A stretch of DNA of 64,000 bases, taken from the NCBI GenBank assembly GCA_950295325.1, contig OX485809.1, forward strand, positions 27,776,001-27,840,000. Direction: 5' to 3'. This stretch comes from Polytrichum commune. Taxonomy: Eukaryota > Streptophyta > Polytrichopsida > Polytrichales > Polytrichaceae. Shown here in pieces: positions 35,256 to 47,545 of this stretch. Under the pieces are notes generated by a model. The model was not told the origin of the DNA, searched no databases, and was given only the letters and a program-made list of their open reading frames with translations. Both the position numbers and the translations under genes were made by a program. Position 1 is the stretch's first letter. Each line of letters starts with the position of its first letter.

Positions 35256-36542
35256 TTATGGGCCCTCCCCACCTGACTTTATCTAAAACCTGGTCTTATA
35301 GCTAAAACCGGCCGTTATAGGCGGGACCCGGGTATTAATGTCAAACATCAGGTTTAGCAAGGGTGGCAGGTTTGGCCCTAATACCCGGGGCTCTCTTAAC
35401 GTGGCTACTTAACTACATTCTTAACTCTGCCGGAATTCTTAGGGGAGATTCCCATTTCAACCGGCGCATGGCTAACGGTATGCTGAACCATTCAGTTCTG
35501 CATGAATGTCGCGCACCTCTCCATGAGGAGTGCCCGAAACACCATGGGCACAAGGGGGACCCCGGAGTGACACCCGGGACTTGTGGCGCCGTTGGTGAGA
35601 GGGCCCAAGTGATCCTAGTGTGGGTGAGGGCCCCGGGCGTTGGGAACGCCTCCCACCCACAAAGACTAGGAGGCACAAGGGTAAGGCCATGAGTTATGCG
35701 TAGCTCATGGCGTGGTGATTCTAGAAAGCCCAAGAACACCTCAATCGGAGGTGTGAGCTAGGAGTTATGGCCATTTGAGTGGGGCGCTGTCCCGGGACAG
35801 CGCCCTGGTACAGCAGTGCCTGGGAGTGATTCCCGGGACTGCCAAGGTTCAAACAGGCATAACTTCCTCAAGACTTGTCCGAATGGGGCAAGTGAGGTGT
35901 CCATCGGCATCTACGTGAAGCGTAGATGAAGATGGAGTGGTTGGTTGTTATGATCAGACATCATACAAGGAAGTTATGATGGTCTGAAGCTGCTGGGGGG
36001 TTCTAGGCCCAGCAGCTAAAGGAAAATGTCCACTTGGCCCCAACTCTTGGTAGAGAGACAAGAGGTTGGTTGACGGTGGGGTAGGGGCCCCGCGTAGAGT
36101 CCTAGAGGCTTATATGGGTGAGGTGGTGTGGCCTCACCCACCCGAGGCCAAACGGCAAGGCCTCCATGGGCATTGGCCCATTGTGAGGCCATAGTTGCCT
36201 AGTATGGTTCGGGTTGTTGTAGTGTTGCTCCGGCAATGCGATGATCAACATAGGATTGGACTTCCATGGATGGAAGTCCACATCCAAGGAATGGTTACCG
36301 ATTAAGGGGTGAGTCCCAAAAGCAAAGTAGGAGGGTTGGTTCCCTCCTATGAACTATAAGGTCCGGGGTAGGAGGAGCTAACCATTAGCATGGCAGAATG
36401 CGAATGGTTAGCGCTCGTAACCTTTGCTAAAATTGAAAATTGGCAAGATTGTCAAGGGGGCTTAGCAAGGGTAGCGACAATGAAGGCGGCGATACACCAA
36501 CGGAATTCTTGACGAAATCTCTGCACTTCGGAGGAGGGGAGG

Positions 36543-36701
36543 GTCTCTGCACTGGTGAGAAAGCTTGGGGCGGGGTTAGATTTTCTTTTCCCCTCGTCGG
36601 TGCCATCTTCACATCAAAGCAGGTTGAGGCGAATTATGTCCGGGCTGAGAGCAGAGCGAGAGGAGGGGCGGCAATTGGAAGCGCTTTCTCAATTGTGCGA
36701 G
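36543..36701 (+). pseudogene. Captured fragment of a UPL3-like HECT E3 ubiquitin ligase
   Basis: About 53 codons inside the PIF element read RKLGAGLDFLFPSS, SSHQSRLRRI and GLRAEREEGRQLEALSQLCE. This matches the stretch of plant UPL3/UPL4 proteins that leads into the armadillo-like repeats (GLLRKLGAGLDDLLPSS ... SGLRA-GEEG-Q-EAL-QLCE as I recall it). The match stops abruptly after LCE, near a GT-containing stretch that could be the old exon-intron border. There is no HECT domain. It is a transduplicated fragment, not a working ligase. Confidence 0.75.
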
Positions 36702-36895
36702 TGGGTTTGGAAGTGGAGTCCGGAAGTACCTGTTTCCGACCTTGAGACCGCAACTCCAGGGACTTCGACGAGGGCACTCAAAGGGAGGTAAAGAGTCTGC
36801 AAACGAGGGGAGTCTGCAATGCGGCACTCACACAATCCAAACGCCGAACAGGTTGTCGCTGAACCCAAACGCCAAATGCCGAAGAGGATGTGTAA

Positions 36896-37054
36896 ATTTG
36901 TGTCGCCGAACTTTCCTTAAGAAGGATTCTCGCCGCCGTAGGTTTCGGTGATTTCGACAACAAAATTCCGTTCGCCTACAAAATTCTTGTGTCACTTGAA
37001 TTGGCAGTTGGATGCCCGTTAGAAGCCCGAGAGTGGACCTCTTCAGTCTTAACG
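36896..37054 (+). pseudogene. Possible second captured exon in the Pack element
   Basis: 53 codons open from just after a stop, reading RRILAAVGFGDFDNKIPFAY and then LELAVGCPLEAREW, and ending at a good splice donor (ACG|GTAAGA). The residue pattern looks protein-like, but I do not recognise the source. It may be another host exon, or chance. Confidence 0.4.
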
Positions 37055-37328
37055 GTAAGACAGGCGGGAAGGCTAGATAACTAAAACCCTGCAGTGGCCA
37101 ATCCGATGCCGCTGCAGCTGGGTATTAGCGGCCCTAGAACCCCTCCGCATTGTTAGCGGAGGGGGCAAGCTTTGGTACAAAGACCGGAGGCATGGCAGAT
37201 TTAGGGGCGCCAGGTTGACTTGCCACCTCGGTCCGGCAGCTAATACCGGCTCAGGTGGGGAAGGCCGGTATTAAGCTTGGGGTCTTAGCTTAAAACCCAC
37301 TTGCCTAAAGTCAGGTGGGGAGGGCCCT

Positions 37329-39007
37329 TTAGACCCTTAAGTTAGGTGGTCCATAACATTCCGATTCCGTGATTATTATACGAGCGAGGGCAAGGGGTTT
37401 TATTCTCACACGAGGCAAGGATCTCTTAGCAGGCTGTGTACGGCCAACTGTGTATGGCATGCTTCTCACACCACAGACTTCGAAAGCCTCATGTTGGGCT
37501 CACCATAACAAAGGCTGGCACTACTCTAGCTAGTGTAGCTTCATACATACTTTATAATAAACTGCCACTGACTGTGCTTGCAATTGAGAAGGCGGGGCTG
37601 GGCACCATCCAATAATGGATCCTTTGGAAGCCAATGCTATTGTTGATTAGGAAGGTGCAGCCCGGGAGCAAGTTGGTACTTTGCACATGGGAAGCAGCCG
37701 AAAGGCTCCTCCCTCGTTTTAGTGAACTTGGCGTTGAAATCGGAATGTGAAAACGAGGACGTGTGATCGAGTTAATTTTAACATGGTTGGATGGAGAGGA
37801 ACATGTGATGCAAAATATGGAACGATTCCCCCATCACATGACCGTTTTGAATCACCCACGTGCAAGTGATGGGCCCCATCGACCGGAGTTCGAATGGTGA
37901 ACATATGATGATTCCATTCACGAACCAAAAGTCAAAGAGAGGAGTTAGAGATGGCTTGATGCCCTTTTGTGAGGAGCTCCATCGTTGGAGTTGAGCCAAC
38001 CACCGTCGTTGGGCATCTTATGTGCACGTATGTTTTGAAATTTAGATTTCGACGCTGGGGTTGAACCCGCCCAACATGTTCTTCACAATCGTAGTAGTTG
38101 TGGTGGACTAGGTGGAGGTGTAGGGATAGAAAAAAACAAAAAAATAGAGGGATCGAGTGAAGAGAAGAAGGTGAATTGCTTGTCTGCACATGGCGTGTGT
38201 GTCATGAACCCCAAAGTGCTCAACCATTAAAGTTTCAACCAATGTTTTTGGGCATGTTTCTATGCACATGCGTTTCGAATTTCAGTTTTTGACACGAGGG
38301 TTGAATTCAACATGTTCTTAGCATTTGGAGGAGTCGTGGCGGAACATGTGGAGGTGGAGGAATAGAGAGGGTAGAGATAAAGTGAAGAAGAGGGGATAAA
38401 TTGCTCGTTTGCACGTGGGTTGGGACAACAAATACCACGGGTTTGCAAGGCAACGAACATCACTCGTTCTCGATCCTACTCAAGGGGTTGGATCAATTGG
38501 TACACTTTCATTTGGAGTCCAATATTTAAAAAGATATTTGATGAAAAACAACGATGATGTTGTTGGTTCCAATTGTATCGATGTAGTTTAAGATACACCT
38601 TGTGCAACATTCTTTTGTATGTTCACTCCAAAACAAGCATCTCGACTGCATTACGTTCTATAATACATCTTTGATTTGGATTGGAATCTCAACGCTTTTA
38701 AATGGTTGTTCTACTCCCAAATTTCTTCACTTGAGTTCACTTAGGAGTGATATCACGAAACATGATACTTTGTTAATTGTTAAGAAAACAAGTCTTGAAA
38801 GTGAACATGTAGGGGATGGTTTTCATCCCCCCCCCCAACGATACATCTCAATATTAAAATAAGAAATCTATAAAAAGTCTCCATATCCAAAGCCAAATTT
38901 ATATGTATTTGACGATGAAAATCATAAACTCTACGTAAATCTACCAACATTATTTGGTAATGTTTTCTGTTGCCTAATCATAGATCAGCATCGATCGGTG
39001 CCCAAAG
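37329..39007. other. Unassigned stretch with a ~239-bp direct duplication
   Basis: 38004-38190 and 38243-38430 are diverged direct copies (GGGCAT..., CACATGCGTTT/CACGTATGTTT, GGGTTGAA, AACATGTTCTT, GGAGGTG). No gene or bounded element recognised in the rest. Confidence 0.5.
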
Positions 39008-39207
39008 AAATCTTTGGACATAATTGTTACATATTGTGCTCTCTTTCGGTTCCCTTTCTGGATTCGGGGCATACTCTCTACATAAATTCATCTAAAATGA
39101 TCGGTAATTCTCCTTAAACCCTAAACATCAACCGCTTGTTATTTCTGAAACTCCACCGGTTCTTATGTGACTTAGCGGTTGGTTCGCCCTGTTCATTGTT
39201 GGGTGGA
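39008..39207 (-). mobile_element. Mutator-like MITE, worn reverse copy
   Basis: The reverse complement carries GAACCGGTGGAGTTT-like, TTTTAGATGAATTTATG and GGACATAATTG-side landmarks of the family. Ends are degraded. Confidence 0.5.
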
Positions 39208-39451
39208 CCTTCACGGGGCCTTTAATAGTAGAATATTGGTAATATTAACAAATACAATAATAGACTGCAAACCTATACCTACTAGCAAGGGAGCACGTGT
39301 TTTGGCCCACATGAACGGATGAGAGCCTAGCTAGGGGTATGTACAATATAAGAAGTCCCTCTTGCAAATCACGTGACCATTTTATAATGGATTCCTTCGT
39401 GCAAGTGATGGCCGGCCAGCCTGCCTTGAAAGGGAATCGCATAACCATTTA

Positions 39452-40046
39452 GGGCTACTTCACATACAAGGCTGAAGGCCCCTGACCATGGCAATGTAAG
39501 AGCTCTCATTGGTCGAAAAGGTAGAGACTGTCCAAGTTCACTTCACATTAGGAGGTGAAGGCCTAAAGGCCCAAAAGAAAAGTTTGTGGATGAAAAGTCT
39601 GCTTGGAGTCCTACATGGCAGGTTGTGGATAAGGGTGCATGGTCTACCGGAATTTGCATCAGACCCATCTCTAAGCGGTGGGCTTGACGCAAATTCCGGG
39701 AGACCATGACTTTTAAAAAAAAAATTCCTCCAACAAGACATATTTCAGGACAGACTGTAGGACAAATTCTTGAATAGATTCTAGGACAAACAAACACCAC
39801 CATGTAGTTCTCTTAAATTGATAAAGTTTAAGACATATTATATTAAACCAAATCCTCCCCTCTTTTTCCGCCAACAAAATTTGCAACGGTCCTGCAACAT
39901 GGTTTATTCTCACTTTGCACAATGCTTGAGGGCCCAAGACTACATAAAATGGCTTTCCCAACACCCATGGTATGGACCTTTGGATGAGAGTCAAGGGTCC
40001 TCACCATTACAACGTCACGAATCTTGGCTCATGTGTGAAGTGGCCC
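39452..40046 (-). mobile_element. TTA-targeting Tourist-like element, copy E
   Basis: 595 bp, the reverse orientation of copies B and D. Ends GGGCTACTTCACAT and ATGTGTGAAGTGGCCC, with TTA on both sides (39449-39451 and 40047-40049). The inner palindrome lies at about 39638-39708. Open frames across it arise from the palindrome and match no transposase. Confidence 0.85.
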
Positions 40047-40150
40047 TTAGTAATAACTTCATGTAAGTTGCAGTATTTCCACACAAGATGCTTGCACACC
40101 CTGATCAACCTTTACTTACTTACTTTTATTTATTTATTTATTTAATTTCC

Positions 40151-40544
40151 GGCTACTGCACTAAATATGATATTTAGTGTCATATGGTATTTTATGTGAC
40201 TATGGTAACTTCTCGGATGACACTTTTTATGAATAGCTTTAACGAATATTGTCATGGATGATGGATGAGTTCATCCATTGGCCAAAACCCTACCTTCTCT
40301 TGTCATCAACTTGTGATGAAATATTGTCATGGATGATTGAAGTTCGGATGAAGAATCACTTGGTAAGTGACAATAATTGCAACACTATAAATCTAGCATC
40401 CCCTCCCCAAAAAAAATTACAAGGAATGACAAATAATGTTGGGTTTACATTTAGTGTTGGTGACACTATACCATGGTTTACGATTTGTATTGAGCAAGAC
40501 AATTAGAATTAGTAACACTAAAGATTATATTTAGTGTAGTAGCC
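40151..40544 (+). mobile_element. Short element carrying one 75-bp unit of the 54-kb minisatellite
   Basis: Ends GGCTACTGCACTAAATATGA and inverted ATATTTAGTGTAGTAGCC. The middle (40252-40326) is one copy of the unit GATGGATGAGTTCATCCATT...CCAAAACCCTACC. Sequence on both sides of the unit matches both sides of the 15-copy array at 54070-55195, so the two are alleles of one element family with different repeat number. No target duplication recognised. Confidence 0.7.
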
Positions 40545-43500
40545 ACTTTACGATTATGAAGTGAATTGATTTACACACTTGTTTTAAAAAATAAAAATAA
40601 AAATAATCGATTTTTGTCTTGTAATGTGCCACCTCTACTCTTTGTGGGTAAGAGGAGGCGTCGACTAGCTTCACATGGGTAGAGTGGAGTCAGCTAAAAG
40701 TTAGGACCCACCTCGAAGCTCTATTAGTGGGAGGAGCCAATGAGCCATAAATGGAGCCCATCATCCAAGCCAAGGGCTCATGTCGACTAGGGTTTATTTG
40801 GGTGGGGTAAGTGGTGTTGCCACGTTCTCCTCCATTCTCCACCCCTATGCTCTCTCAACTTGCACCTTATAGCCTCTTCATTCATGCAGTGGCGATTCAT
40901 GGCACCGCCTCATGATTTTAGTGGAGTTTAAGCATCTTGGGCACCAAATTTGTAGTTTCGAAGTGGAACGCATTGGTGGTGCTTGAAGGAGTAAACATCT
41001 CTCCCTACGTGTTTGTACTTGTATGTGTAATTATAACAATGGTCTTTTTAAGCAACGATGTCAATTTGGGGTGTATTCTCTTATTTAAGTGGGTTGGTCC
41101 AATATGTTTGGGTGTAGACAATGCATCGTGTACTTCATATGTATAATGTTTCAATGCTAATCACCTTATATGTGTGCAAACGGGTTCACTATATGTGTAT
41201 ATTGATATTTTAAGAGGGCTGGTGCAACACTTGTTGGTCTAAGATGTTGCTAAGTGCTTGAAATGTATGATATGTGTATGTTGATCCTCTCATACATTCG
41301 TGAACTAGTTGAACTTGGAAGCCTCTAGAGGTTTAAAGGGGCTAGTGCAATTTTTTTTGGGTGTAGCCAATTTCAATATGTAGCCATCTTTCCCCTTAGT
41401 TTGTGGTGTGTTTGTAGACTATGAATATAAATACGGGCCCACTCACTATTTTATATGTGGGGCCATTGTTCACCTCATCAAAGCATACATGTAGGCTTCT
41501 TCCATGTATAATTAGAAGTTGCCACCTGAATTGACAAATATGTAAATGATGTGGATGATAAGCGGTCCGTATGGGGATGAGAAATATCTTCATTTGAGGG
41601 AGATTGAAGCCGAGCGGCCCACCGTCCGACTTCAAGCTGTGGGGTCCACACATTCGTGTGTGTAGTGAAGGGAGCTTTATTATTTGGGTTGCATTCGGAA
41701 ATGATTAGGAAAAGACCATGGTTAACTGCTTTCAAACCTCACATATACATACATACATACCTACATGCCTACATGAATACATACATACAATTAATTCTTT
41801 GCATTGATCTCACTCATTTTCACTAGAGTAGCTCCTTGTGCAGAATTTCCTGACATTATTAGAGTACCATAATGTGCTGTTGTGGGCAATGGCAGTGTCC
41901 TAGTGAGGCCAAGAGGGAATTGTCGCAAATGAACGTACCTTTTTCATCCATCAAATATAAGATAGAAATACCATAACCTGTGAAAATAAGGTGATTCGCA
42001 TTGAAGTTCTAGTCTGATAATCAAATTCGTAATTTTCCAAGATAGACGAGAAGGATTCATGAAGAATGCAAGTTGTTTCATATTTTTTTGTCCTATACAA
42101 AAAATGCTACAATTTTTCAAAGTGGAAAGTTGTCCAACCCTCTATTCGTTCACTAGGTTCTCCCTACACCAAAGAAAAGAAAAGAAAAAATAAAATAAAA
42201 TAAAATAATGCCCGTACCTTGGTATCGGCATGAATGTGAGCCCGTTAGCCTTATATTGATCACGGTGTTCCGAGATGCAATATAGGGTGTTTTACCTCCA
42301 TGGGAGGTGGGTCTCTAATATTATATTAGCATATCCAACTTTACTATGGCGGGGAGATAGGTGCTTGTTTGTTATCTAGTTTTCTTTTATTTAGGACTAG
42401 GTATGTAAGGTATTTAATGGTGTTTTGGTGTATATGTTTCATGAGGAGTTTGATGTTGGGTTTTGGGATTTTTAGTTGGGTTAATTTATTGATGGAGTGT
42501 TCGTGTATGGCTCCTCCTCCCTACACCAAACATGGTAATCCGCATTTCCATACAGAACATCGCCTAAATCGGTTTCCTCATGAGTACATTAACAATTGAC
42601 TCCCATTGGCTACACTAAGTGTACACGCATTGAAGTTGCTGTTGAGCCATGATCCGTTTTAGAGATGGCACTTCACCATTATGACAACAGTCTAGTGCAC
42701 GGCTAGAGGGTGGTAAACGGGTTACGGTATTTCTACCTTAGGTTTGTGGTTGATTCAATTTGATGAATTGACCTTCGTAACGTCATTTATGGTGCTTAGG
42801 GCCAGTCTACATCACACTAAGGGCATGTTTACACGGAAGTTATTAGGATGTGGCTCTTGAGAATCCTTGAATTTTCATTGGTTGAGAGTGTCACGGTCTC
42901 TTTATTCAAGTTTACATGAGGATAGTTTTGGACCACAACCATAACATTTTCATTGGATGAACAATCTAGAGGGAATCCCACATGGCAAGTTTGGATGATG
43001 TTGGTTGAGATTGTAGATGTTTTTTTCTTTTTCTTTTTTCAAACAACTTTTGAAGGTAGGCCTAATGGAATTTGTAAAAGGAATTATGGTATATGCTAAG
43101 GGCTTGTGCCCTCCAAAAGACTTTGGGCTATATAGTCCATTGAGTTTTTTTAACTAAACCAACATAAAAAGTTGGTGTGGATTTCAAGGAATAAGAAATG
43201 ATATTATTGGATAAATAACGTATCCTCCAAGGGGATGCACTCTTCATTGAAAGCATGGCTCATGTGTGTGCGTCATCTTCAAATCAATACTCCTATACAT
43301 TGTTTATGGGTGGACAACAAAATGAATATACATAGCAAGTTATAACTAAGTGCAATGAGCATATATGCCACACAAAAAAAGAAATGGAAATCAATATCTT
43401 CACACATGTATGCGAGAAACCTGTAGTAGATAGGCCTCTATTATTTGTAGGAAAAAATACTTCATCTCATGCTACATCATAAATGGTAAATCCTCTTCGA

Positions 43501-45954
43501 ATTTCCCTCAATGACTTAGATGCATTATATGTCAAAGATACCAAGATAGAAGGTGTAGAACTACAAAGAATAAAATGTGGAATTAATTATGATAAAGTTT
43601 GATTTAGGCTAGTTAAGATGAGAGATTCAGGGTCGGTTTAGACTAAGTTGAAGAAGTGCTACGGTCGATTAATAATTTCAGCCCATGATAAGGTTATTCG
43701 AGGCAATGGTTGGTATAGTAGACAAGATGGAAATAATTTTAAATAAGAAAATGCCTTAACTTGGAGTTCTCTAGAGGCCAAGTTCCTTGTTCGAAGGTTT
43801 GAGGTTGCCCAAGAAAGTTGACCTCTGGAGAACTCCCCTAGCAAAAAGCGTTGCCTTGATGGCATGCATGTCATTTTTTTTATCCATGCTTAAAGTTCTC
43901 TACTAGAAATTTTTTGATTGCAATGTAAACCCCAGTTGCCGAAGAACCCAATTTGTAGTCAATCACATTGCTCCATTCCCTTAAAATTCTTGACCAACTA
44001 GTGCACTTCTTCAATGTAGTCTAATTTGACCCTAAGACTCAAGAATGTTTTGTGCCAAACATAAATACTATTGGCAATTGTTTGATCTATTGTAGCAACA
44101 AATACCTTGACACTTGAGGAGCCAGGCTAGGACATGGGATATGTGGCACCCTTGCATTAGACACCCTTGTGATGTTATAAAACATGACATCTATGGATCA
44201 ATGGCACAACTCCAATGTGGAAAATTGTAGAAAATGGGATACAAACTCCAATATGTCAGAGTGACAAATTAATAGTCCTTGATCACTAAATGGTTGCACA
44301 TGTGATTGAGGGTTAGAGCATGTTCATGGGTTGTCATCAAAAGCCTTGCAATGGATTTATTCCGGGTTAGGTGGGCATCCAACTCTCCATCCGAATCCTG
44401 GAACTCAAAAATTACCAACCCACATCGTCAAATGAATCTCATCTTCACAATATGCTAACGTCTTTCTAGCCTTGGGTTCCTCCCCACTAGCTCGATCAAC
44501 TAGTGGCTGACACCCATATCCCCCCAAAATGGCAACGTTGTTACTACATTCTAAGGGGCCCACAACTAGGTTGCCAACAACACACCCTCAAGGTCCACAA
44601 CGGTGCAGGCTGCGGCCACGTCCCCACACATAGCTGCCATGTCACCAAGGTTGCCTTTGGGCACCGCAACAACTGATGTTGCCACTAGAAGGTCAAAGGG
44701 GGAAAAAAACTATGACTGTAGAGGAGGCTCTACTTTGCAGACCTTACTTTGCCATCTTCCAAGACCCAATTACTTCCAATTAACAAAGAAAATATTCGTT
44801 TTGGTTGCGGGTTCAAGACATTTGGATTGGAGGCAGTTGTCTTTGATTGCTAGTAGAATGGCTTTAGAGGCAAAATGGGGGAGCGTCAAGCAACGAGATG
44901 TTCTACACTAGTTGTAAAATTAATCAAATTTTACTATCCATATAACCAAATTTATAAACATAGTATAATATGATATTTATTAATTTTATTTACTTTAATT
45001 TAAAAAATACAATTGAATGCTCTATGAAATTATAATGTATCATAAACAACACAAAGTTTAAAACTTTGGCAAGTTGGGCATAACCTTGGCTAGTAAACCT
45101 TATCTCTTTTTGAAATTGACGTAGCTTTAGTTGTTGTTAATGAGGATCGGAGGTGTATGACCGGGGCTAGGATATCAATTGATTTATTCCAATAACTCAT
45201 AGTAAGAATCATTCCACTGACCTAGTTGGTGCGGCCATAATTACAGTTGCCTATACATTTGGATAGCCAACTCCACTAATTCATAAGATAATTGTTGTTT
45301 ATAGAATGAAATATTCTCTACCTAAGGCTAATTTTGTTGAACATTTTTTGAAACTCTCATATTTTGACCACTTGAAACGCACATGAACACTAAACGTTTT
45401 TAATTCAAACAATAACCACATATGGGGTAACCGTCAATGGGTATGCACAAATATGGGTGGATCATATTGTGAAATCAAATAGGAGACCAAAAAGGATGAT
45501 CGATAATAGAACATAAATTTTGATACTCCAATATTAAGAAAATATTTTTCTATTACGTGTATGAAAATCAAGAAATTTTGGGATAAAAAGAACAAATCAT
45601 AAATCAAAATATGAGTAAGAACTTGAAGTTATTATGAACCCAAAATTAATTCAATAACAAGACATATGAGTAATCATCTTTATTTTCACAACAAAGTAGG
45701 AATATCCATGAAATCAACAGACAATGCAATTCTCAAGGCTTCTTCCGCCAAACCAACACCACGCCCCTCACGCAGACACACTTTGGGGAAGTTTTCTCAC
45801 TGAACATCTAGCCAATTTGAGAATGCACCATCTACCCTTCAACAAAGCAATTGCATATTTAATAACAATACATCCACCATTCATTTACTATCAAGCTTAA
45901 ATTTATTCAAGTCACTATGAGGGGGTTTGAAATTTCCAAGCATATAATCCCTAA
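40545..45954. other. Unassigned AT-rich stretch
   Basis: A (CATA)n run lies near 41745-41770. A TTAGGGCCAGTCTACATC phrase and a CTAAGGGCATGTTTACAC phrase near 42796-42840 look like starts of TTA/TAA-targeting elements, but no matching right ends were found. The 102-codon frame at 44603-44911 has no recognisable motif. Confidence 0.4.
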
Positions 45955-46615
45955 GGGCAAGCCCAGTGGTTATGGATCTACATCTGCATCTGCACTTTTT
46001 CATCCGAATTGCAGATGCAGATCCAGGAACTTCACCCAGTGGTCTCGCATATCAGCAGCTGTGGATGAAAAACTCTGCAGGAACTGCAGTGCTCCCTGCA
46101 TAACGTCGACTTATGCATGGAGGTTGCTATTAGAATAGGTTAATTGTCATTAATATATCTTGCCAGATAAGACAAGCCAATTAAAAGAATTTTGCTTGCC
46201 TTTCGTAGGTACAGGGGTAGATAGGCTAAAGTATTTCTCTGTCCTGCTACTAGTAAATATGATATTTTTCGAAAATCAGTTCATTTGAATATCAGTTAAC
46301 TAGTAAATGAGGTCTTTCTTGAAAATCAGTTCATCCGAATATCAATTAACTCGTAAATAACGTCTTTCTCGAAAATCAGTTACTTCACAATCAGTAGCAG
46401 GACAGAGAAATGCTTTAGCCTATCTAACCCTGTACCTACGAAAGATACTTCGCAATCAGTAGCAGGACAGAGAATTACTTTAGCCTATCTACCCCTGTAC
46501 CAGAATGCAGGCAGGCAAAATTCGGCATGAGTGGCCGACTTACCTGCATCTGCATCCCAGACGGAGGCCACTTTCTGTTTCTGGATGCAGATGCAGGCAG
46601 TGACTGGGCTTTCTC
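45955..46615. mobile_element. Tourist-type MITE with nested foldback, TSD TAA
   Basis: Ends GGGCAAGCCCAGTGG and inverted CACTGACTGGGCTT-like arm (GAGAAAGCCCAGTCACTG on the minus strand), with TAA on both sides (45952-45954 and 46616-46618). Repeated ATCTGCATCTGCA words lie near both ends. Inside, a second hairpin has arms 46201-46251 and 46393-46443, with a third arm-like copy at 46451-46501. Between the arms is a 50-bp tandem repeat with units at 46271, 46321 and 46371. Confidence 0.78.
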
Positions 46616-46659
46616 TAAGAGGATACCCAAAGTTTGCTAGCAAATAAGGACGCACCTCA

Positions 46660-47545
46660 TGGCCTTCGGACTCTTACAACATGCTCTTTAAGAATTTCAC
46701 GCGCCCATAGTTGATCAAATATAGATGAACTTTGGAAGGGTCCCTTGTCAATGGTACCCTTGGGCGTATTGCAACATACATTCCAAAATAAATTATATGT
46801 GTTGCACACAAATTGGTGTACAACAAAATTGAAACCCTTTCTAGCACAATAAAAATTAGCAGGGACAATTGTGTCACGTGTACTTGGTTTTTCCGCCAAG
46901 GGTATGTCAGCGGAACCAACCACATTCCACAAACTGCAAGTAAATTGAAAACGGTCAATCAACTCTTGAAATCTTCCTTGCTGTGGAATAGAAATATACC
47001 AAGCATATAATTTTGCTTGTCAGACAAAACATCAATGATAAAGTCCACGTATCTCTGTACCATGGATGTGCCTACACAAAACCTGTCTATCATGAAGTTG
47101 GTAGAATACCCATGCGTTGGCCTGTAAACTACCAACCCTACAACCTTCTGTATAGGGAGGGTCTCCTTCACAAACATTAAAGCTTGAGATGTGATCCATG
47201 CCTCAATTTCAAAAACTAGGAACTAGAATGAAAAAAAAAAAACATTCTATATGCTTCTCTATACTTTTGATCTTGAAATTCAGGATCATGATCCCAAACA
47301 TCACTTTCAATGACGTTGTAATTAGCATATTGTTGAGGCTCCTTCCACTAGCCACGCTCGGGATTGCTAGCCATGTGCACCACTGTAGCAAATATTATAG
47401 GCAAAGAGCGATTGAGGATAGGAAAATCCTCGACGTGGAGGGTCTCCATACCCCAACTATAACTTTTAAATGACTGACAATGTTTGTGTGGTCGAAGCAA
47501 ACACATTAATATGAAAATAATAACAATCTTTTTGATCTCCATTGT
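46660..47545 (-). pseudogene. Harbinger transposase (HARBI1/DDE_4-like) pseudogene
   Basis: Translated pieces in several frames read in order: VGLVVYRPTHGYSTNFMIDR (the N-terminal helical region), IPLAEKPSTRDTIVPANFYC, FNFVVHQFVCNTYNLFWNVC, and SSSIFDQLWAREILKEHVV. This is the plant HARBI1-type DDE core, in which the usual G-x-D-G-T-H-I motif has decayed to VGSADIP. Frameshifts and stops separate the pieces, so it is dead. It adjoins the TAA-flanked MITE at 45955-46615. Confidence 0.75.

Larger units (their letters stand above)
35259..37328. mobile_element. GC-rich Pack-type PIF element with captured gene fragment, TSD TTA
   Basis: 2070 bp. The left end TGGGCCCTCCCCACCTGACT matches the inverted right end AGTCAGGTGGGGAGGGCCCT. 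TTA flanks both sides (35256-35258 and 37329-37331). A relative at 63433-63952 has the same CCCACCTGACTTTA core in its ends. The interior is visibly richer in G and C than the flanks and contains a UPL3-like coding fragment (36543-36701) and a second open stretch ending at a splice donor (36896-37054). No transposase motif was seen, so it is non-autonomous. Confidence 0.78.

Noticed and set aside
35363-35739. Overlapping 72-109 codon frames in the left part of the Pack element
   Set aside because: Frames on both strands are open because of GC richness. None has a recognisable motif or a consistent splice pattern.
42796-43010. Starts of TTA/TAA-targeting MITEs (TTAGGGCC and CTAAGGGCATGTTTACA)
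   Set aside because: No matching inverted right end was located, so no element boundaries can be given.
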